DNA from: Bradyrhizobium elkanii WSM2783 | Lineage (GTDB): Bacteria; Pseudomonadota; Alphaproteobacteria; Rhizobiales; Xanthobacteraceae | Direction of reading: 5' to 3' | Assembly (NCBI RefSeq): GCF_000472865.1 | Contig: NZ_AXAP01000084.1 | Span: 1-36,374, forward strand | Length of the DNA: 36,374 bases | Shown: one piece after another, positions 32,906 to 36,374 of the stretch | How positions within the stretch are numbered: position 1 is the first letter of the stretch | Layout of the letters: every line of letters starts with the position of its first letter | Notes under the pieces: model-generated | What the model saw: only the letters and a program-made list of their open reading frames with translations | What the model was told of the DNA's origin: nothing | Databases searched by the model: none | Made by a program: the position numbers and the translations under genes

Positions 32906-33382
32906 ATGACGAACGATGAACCTATCAGGCGCGACGTTCTGCAAACGATCGCGGCGGTGCCCCTTTTGGCGCTGCTTGCGCGGGCGGGCGTAGCTCGCGC
33001 GCAGACTGGAGCAAGTCCGGTGAAGGTCGATACCAAGGGTTTGGTAGCCAAGATTAGGTTCGAGGCACCTCTTGAGGGGTTCCTCAAGGAAATCAACGGA
33101 AAGTACAAGCTCCGCGTAACCGAATTGACGCTCGGCCCCGGCGGATATGTGGGCGAGCACAATCATGAGGGCCCGGGCATCCGCCAAGTCACCTCGGGTT
33201 ACATGACTTATGTGTTGCCGGACAAGACCGTCGTTTACGGCCCCGGCGAGTTCTTCTTCGAATCTGGCGACGTCAACCACACCGTCTTCAACAAGACGGA
33301 CGCGCCCATGGTTCATGTGCTCTTTGAAATACTTCCTGTCAGCCTGGGTGGCCCCTCGTTGATCACCGTCAGGCATCATTGA
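32906..33382 (+). CDS. Tat-exported cupin-domain protein
   Basis: A 158-residue single-cupin protein. MTNDEPIRRDVLQTIAAVPL then ARAGVARAQ is a Tat signal with a cleavage site near residue 32. The cupin metal site is GEHNHEGPG (His 85, His 87) with the later His 125 in SGDVNHTVFN; FFFESGDVNHT is the second motif. GGGGGGA ribosome-site-like bases precede the ATG at 32906. A folded, metal-loaded enzyme exported to the periplasm fits Tat use. It is divergent from HxlR, which presumably controls it; an isomerase or dioxygenase role is only a guess. Confidence 0.85.
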   Translation: MTNDEPIRRDVLQTIAAVPLLALLARAGVARAQTGASPVKVDTKGLVAKIRFEAPLEGFLKEINGKYKLRVTELTLGPGGYVGEHNHEGPGIRQVTSGYMTYVLPDKTVVYGPGEFFFESGDVNHTVFNKTDAPMVHVLFEILPVSLGGPSLITVRHH

Positions 33383-33483
33383 GGCGGACGGCTGTGCGAG
33401 CCTATGTGCCCCGTTTGGTGGAAAAGGAGTGCGATGTCCGAATTCGGGTGCAAAATGAGAAAAACTCAGCACGAGCAAATCTA

Positions 33484-33509
33484 GTCCGCTATTGCCCCGC
33501 AAAGCGGAC
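33484..33509. repeat. GTCCGCT/AGCGGAC palindromic repeat, copy 2
   Basis: The same seven-base arms as copy 1, with a 12-base centre ATTGCCCCGCAA. Isolated AGCGGAC copies follow at 33546 and 33619. No gene is seen in 33383-33639; a further short dyad TTGGCC-TG-GGCCAA lies at 33569-33582. Confidence 0.6.
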
Positions 33510-33591
33510 CTCAATTACAGGTGCCACCACTTCGCTGATGGGCCAAGCGGACTCATGCGGCGGACCAATTGGCCTGGGCCAACCAACATAA

Positions 33592-33630
33592 GCCCGGCCC
33601 GCTTCAATGGTTGAAGCAAGCGGACCGGGC
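33592..33630 (-). terminator. Strong hairpin after the RTX-like gene
   Basis: A 13-base stem with one mismatch (33592-33604 with 33618-33630, arm GCCCGG...CGCTT) contains an alternative inner hairpin GCTTCAA-TGG-TTGAAGC. It lies ten bases past the leftward stop; the following minus-strand bases start TTATGTT. Confidence 0.7.
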
Positions 33631-33639
33631 CACCGCCTT

Positions 33640-35211
33640 TTAGGCCAGCAAGAGGCCGTGCGTCGCGAATGTGAAATCCTGAGGCCTGAGTGCTTCCTCG
33701 CTATGGACAACCACGTCGTTGCCTGCACTGAACGTGATCGTGCTTTCATGGGTCGTCGGGTCGAAGGCCGAGATGTTGAGCTGGTTGAAATTTTCGATGC
33801 CGAGAGCAGACACGTCGATGTGGTCGGTCCCTAGATTGGATAGGCCCTGACCAAAATCCTCGATCTTGTCGTGACCGTTGTTGGAGTTGAACACGAACGT
33901 ATCGTTGCCGCCTTGGGCGGACACCGCGATGACCTGAGCGTCGCCCCACATATCGTCATTTCCAGTGCCGCTGATCAATTTGTCGGTTCCTCCATGCGCA
34001 TTACCGGACATGGTCTGCGCATCACCGATAAGGAGGGATTGGAATGTTCCAGCAGGAGGTGGGTTGGAAAGATTGCATCCGGTCAAGGTATCGTTACCGC
34101 CTTGCGCGTTGCCGGACATGCTCTGGGCATCACCAAATGCTTCACTCAGAACCGGTGAGAAGGCGTTTCCACCGTTATAGCTATCATCGCCGCCTACGGC
34201 GTGATCGCCCATGTTGGCGCCAGCATCGCCGTAAAATGTGCTTCCTTCCCCGCCGGTCTTGTTGAATGTGTCGTTGCCGCCCTGGGCGTTGCCGGACATG
34301 CTTCCGCCAGCATCGCCATAGAAAAAATTTGGGAAAAAAGTTCCGCTAAGCTGATTGTAGGTGTCATCGCCACCCTTGGCAAAATCAGACATGTTGCCGC
34401 CAGCGTCGCCATAGAAAAAATTGTCCGTTTCAATGCCGCGCATCGTGTAAACGTCGTTACCACCGGCGGCGTGGCCCGACATATCGCCTCCGGCATCGCC
34501 GTAGAAATAATTGTTGGTTTCAGAGGAGCCGTTTTTTGTGAAACTGTCATTGCCGCCGTGGGCATGGTCAGACATGTCGCCGCCGGCGTCACCATAGAAC
34601 CGCAACGTTCTCTCTGGTCCGTTACTGGCCGTCAATGTGTCGTTGCCCCCTTGGGCGGAGCCGGAAAGATTTCCGCCGGCATCGCCGTAAACAGTGTCTG
34701 TAAAATGCCCTTCTCCGAGCGCGAGCGTGATCCTGTCATGACCACCAATGGCGTGATCTGACAAATCGCCACCGGCGTCAGCGTAAACATTGACGGGTAT
34801 CGGGGTAAAAAACCCGGTGAGTTGAACGTTCAGCGTATCATTGCCAGCGATCGCATGGTCGGAAATGCTCCCGCCCGCATCGCCGTACATGTTCACCGTA
34901 ATCGTAGATGTAGTCAGCGATAGTTCGCTAGTGATTTGAGCGGACAAGGTATCATCGCCGCCCCTGGCATGATCGGAAATATTTCCGACCGCATCACCAA
35001 ACATGTTGAATGTAACGGGGGTCGGCAGGGCAGCGTTGAAGACAAGTTGCGCGGAGAGAGTATCATCACCACCGATGGCGTGATCCAGGAGACTTCCGCC
35101 GGCGTCGCCATATACGACGTTGGTCCCGTCTGGGAAGCCGACCAAAATGTCGTCTGTGCCTATCTGATGATCCGTTAAGTCGCCCGGAGTAATGGGAATG
35201 CGCCTGACCAT
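33640..35211 (-). CDS. RTX-like secreted repeat protein
   Basis: A 523-residue acidic, glycine-rich protein with no N-terminal signal. Thirteen imperfect repeats fill about residues 30-455, each built on GDAGGxMSxxAxGGNDTF separated by 10-20 variable residues; the last three have the shorter core GDAQxMSGNAQGGNDT. The spacing is unlike the classical nine-residue GGxGxDxUx RTX array, but GGNDT/GGDDT is a calcium-binding RTX half-turn. The C-terminal 75 residues (FVFNSNNGHDKIEDFG, HIDVSALGIENFNQL, ALRPQDFTF) match the end of type I-secreted RTX/serralysin-like proteins. TAGGAG lies six bases before the ATG. No ABC exporter genes adjoin it. A surface or biofilm matrix role is inferred. Confidence 0.82.
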   Translation of the reverse strand: MVRRIPITPGDLTDHQIGTDDILVGFPDGTNVVYGDAGGSLLDHAIGGDDTLSAQLVFNAALPTPVTFNMFGDAVGNISDHARGGDDTLSAQITSELSLTTSTITVNMYGDAGGSISDHAIAGNDTLNVQLTGFFTPIPVNVYADAGGDLSDHAIGGHDRITLALGEGHFTDTVYGDAGGNLSGSAQGGNDTLTASNGPERTLRFYGDAGGDMSDHAHGGNDSFTKNGSSETNNYFYGDAGGDMSGHAAGGNDVYTMRGIETDNFFYGDAGGNMSDFAKGGDDTYNQLSGTFFPNFFYGDAGGSMSGNAQGGNDTFNKTGGEGSTFYGDAGANMGDHAVGGDDSYNGGNAFSPVLSEAFGDAQSMSGNAQGGNDTLTGCNLSNPPPAGTFQSLLIGDAQTMSGNAHGGTDKLISGTGNDDMWGDAQVIAVSAQGGNDTFVFNSNNGHDKIEDFGQGLSNLGTDHIDVSALGIENFNQLNISAFDPTTHESTITFSAGNDVVVHSEEALRPQDFTFATHGLLLA

Positions 35212-35232
35212 GGCTATCTCCTAGCGATTAAA

Positions 35233-35254
35233 GAGGCCGCCATACAGCGGCCTC
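35233..35254 (-). terminator. Rho-independent terminator of the small exported-protein gene
   Basis: An eight-base perfect stem GAGGCCGC/GCGGCCTC around a six-base loop is followed in the leftward direction by TTTAAT. It lies 30 bases past the small gene's stop and ends only about 20 bases before the RTX-like start codon. Confidence 0.75.
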
Positions 35255-35283
35255 GTTTCAATCTGTGTAAGTCTCTCGAAAAA

Positions 35284-35511
35284 TCAGCTACCGCTACGGC
35301 GGCGGCGCACGAGCCAATAAGCGCCATAGCCTACTCCGATCACAAGAGCTGGGATCCCGCCTACAAGCGGGCCAGGAGCACCCTGTGCGTGTTTTTCGTT
35401 GCCGTTACCGTTGCCGTTACCAACGCCACCGTTGGGGATGCCACCAGGATCGGCCAAGGCCGGCGACAAAACAAGCATCAAAAGGGCGACCGATGCTGCT
35501 ACGGCTTTCAT
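35284..35511 (-). CDS. Tiny exported protein with a sorting-signal-like C-terminus
   Basis: A 75-residue protein in three parts: a Sec signal (MKAVAASVALLMLVLSPALA), a glycine/asparagine repeat linker (NGGVGNGNGNGNEKH), and a C-terminal APGPLVGGIPALVIGVGYGAYWLV helix ending in RRRRSGS. A short motif, a membrane helix and a basic tail at the extreme C terminus resemble PEP-CTERM-type sorting signals; GPLVGG-type variants recur in small rhizobial proteins. No exosortase gene is in the window. GGAAG precedes the ATG, and the AT-rich region upstream (35512-35580) is the likely promoter. The function is unknown. Confidence 0.65.
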   Translation of the reverse strand: MKAVAASVALLMLVLSPALADPGGIPNGGVGNGNGNGNEKHAQGAPGPLVGGIPALVIGVGYGAYWLVRRRRSGS

Positions 35512-35763
35512 TCGATTGCTTCCGATTTAAATCCGTGATGCATTTAAATATTAAATCAGAATTAAATACGACTCAATCCTAAAGTTGGCATGTTTGATGA
35601 GTTCCTTGGGAGAAGGAACGTGGAACTTAATCTACATCCGTCGGCGACTAGGCTTCATCCGGAGGACTGCGGAGCGATCCACGCAGCCATATTGCCACAT
35701 TCACGAGCAGTTCATTGGAAGCAATCTAATCCTTCTGGGCTTCGACGGCATGTAGGTGAGGAT

Positions 35764-35997
35764 ATGTCCTTCGACCCGAAGGCCGCGGCGATTGATTGGC
35801 TTGATGCCTACGGCGCTGGCGACCTCGACACGACCCTGGCAATGTACGCCGCCATTATCAACTGCGGCTGCGACGTCATGAAAACCATCACCAGACCGGA
35901 GGGGATCCGCTTGTATTGGATGGACCGCCTTCGAGCCTATCCTGCATCCGATTTGGACAATCTGCAGCCCTCAGGTGATGGCATTCTAATTTCTTAG
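35764..35997 (+). CDS. Truncated NTF2/SnoaL-like protein
   Basis: A 77-residue frame with GGTGAGG directly ahead of its ATG: MSFDPKAAAIDWLDAYGAGD and LDTTLAMYA, then INCGCDVMKTITRPEGIRLYWMDRLRAYPASDL and a stop after GDGILIS. This is the first half to two thirds of a SnoaL-like/NTF2 fold (usually 110-130 residues); two acidic residues normally after MYA are missing (AAIINCGC), and the C-terminal strands are absent. It is probably a decayed gene near the insertion of the IS630 element. The frame opens 174 bases earlier (35590), but that part shows no relation to the family. Confidence 0.5.
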   Translation: MSFDPKAAAIDWLDAYGAGDLDTTLAMYAAIINCGCDVMKTITRPEGIRLYWMDRLRAYPASDLDNLQPSGDGILIS

Positions 35998-36078
35998 ATC
36001 GCGCGAGGCGGCGTAGTTGCGGCCCTCCTAACGTTCAATGCTGCCGGGCAGATCACATCCCGCGAGTGCGGTCCAATA

Positions 36079-36374
36079 AGCTAGAGCGATTCATGGCTAG
36101 GCTGAATCGGTAGGGATTCCCCTGCGGGCCGGTTTGTGATTCAAGATGTTGGCTGGGTCTGGGGGCCAGCATCTGATGAGCCGACCTCTTTCCAATGATC
36201 TGCGTGAACGTGTCGTTGCAGCTGTAAGTGGGGGCGAGAGCTGCCGGGCGGTTGCGACGCGATTTGGCGTGGCGGTGTCCTCGGTGGTGAAGTGGTCACA
36301 GCGCTATCGTGCGACGGGTTCAGTGGCGCCCGGCAAGATAGGCGGATACCGCAAGCCGGTGCTGGAACCGCATC
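36079..36374 (+). mobile_element. IS630-family insertion sequence, left part
   Basis: The element runs off the window. Its left boundary is uncertain; a TA (IS630 target) at about 36077 followed by AGCTAGAGCGATTCATGG is my best guess for the terminal repeat. An internal dyad GATTCA...TGAATC (36088-36108) and another GATTCA at 36139 precede the transposase start. Confidence 0.5.
36176..36374 (+). CDS. IS630-family transposase N-terminus, partial
   Basis: The visible 66 residues read MSRPLSNDLRERVVAAVSGG, then ESCRAVATRFGVAVSSVVKW and SQRYRATGSVAPGKIGGYRK. This is the N-terminal helix-turn-helix (the transposase end-binding domain) of IS630/Tc1-mariner transposases, in the split form where a second frame supplies the DDE catalytic part. 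The catalytic part lies beyond the window, so activity cannot be judged. Confidence 0.85.
   Translation, partial: MSRPLSNDLRERVVAAVSGGESCRAVATRFGVAVSSVVKWSQRYRATGSVAPGKIGGYRKPVLEPH

Noticed and set aside
32690..33514. 274-codon minus-strand frame over the cupin gene
   Set aside because: Antisense to a clear cupin with a Tat signal; the frame has no recognisable domain.
33640..35211. Regular DNA repeats that might be a CRISPR array or satellite
   Set aside because: The periodicity is of variable length, coding and in frame; it reflects protein repeats, with no conserved DNA repeat or unique spacers.

Overview
The window is GC-rich alphaproteobacterial chromosome. The gene families, the palindromic intergenic repeats, a CGG-anticodon tRNA-Pro and IS1182- and IS630-type transposases at the edges all suggest Bradyrhizobium or a close Nitrobacteraceae relative. 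This placement rests on recognising families by eye; no search was run. Both window edges cut through transposase genes, so it looks like an accessory-rich stretch of small metabolic and regulatory modules.

Left part (1-5.7 kb). After a truncated transposase and a palindromic repeat comes a leftward four-gene operon with 4-base start/stop overlaps throughout: Sua5-type threonylcarbamoyl-AMP synthase, GlcD-type FAD dehydrogenase, GNAT acetyltransferase and Nudix hydrolase. Next are tRNA-Pro(CGG) and an OafA-like membrane acyltransferase.

Catabolic cluster (5.7-12.6 kb). A leftward set encodes a three-part fusion (molybdopterin oxidoreductase, flavin reductase, plant-type 2Fe-2S ferredoxin), an AtoE-type short-chain fatty-acid transporter and an ornithine cyclodeaminase/mu-crystallin family enzyme. 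A divergent GntR/FCD regulator faces it across a long dyad that is probably its operator. Together they read as uptake and oxidation of an unknown small organic or amino acid.

Sensor and small modules (12.7-25.2 kb). A hybrid sensor kinase (Cache-HAMP-PAS-HisKA-HATPase-REC) is split by a 2-base shift at a (CT)4 run. There follow an NmrA-type reductase with a clear promoter/operator, a decayed gene, a MarR regulator, an alpha/beta-hydrolase fused to a phosphoribosyltransferase, a LysR regulator divergent from a Tat-exported epoxide-hydrolase-like enzyme, AMP nucleosidase, and a BlaI/BlaR1(M56)-like pair.

Right part (25.2-36.4 kb). It holds a hotdog thioesterase, a bicupin oxalate decarboxylase, a ThrE exporter, a proline/asparagine-rich secreted protein, a Spy/CpxP-like LTxxQ protein, a Tat-exported alpha/beta hydrolase, an HxlR regulator divergent from a Tat-exported cupin, an RTX-like secreted protein with 13 unusual GDAGG...GGNDT repeats, a tiny exported protein with a sorting-signal-like C terminus, a truncated NTF2-like gene and the start of an IS630 transposase.

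The points most worth a second look are the molybdoenzyme fusion cluster, the split sensor kinase, the atypical RTX repeat protein with its small neighbour, and several strong uncatalogued operator dyads.
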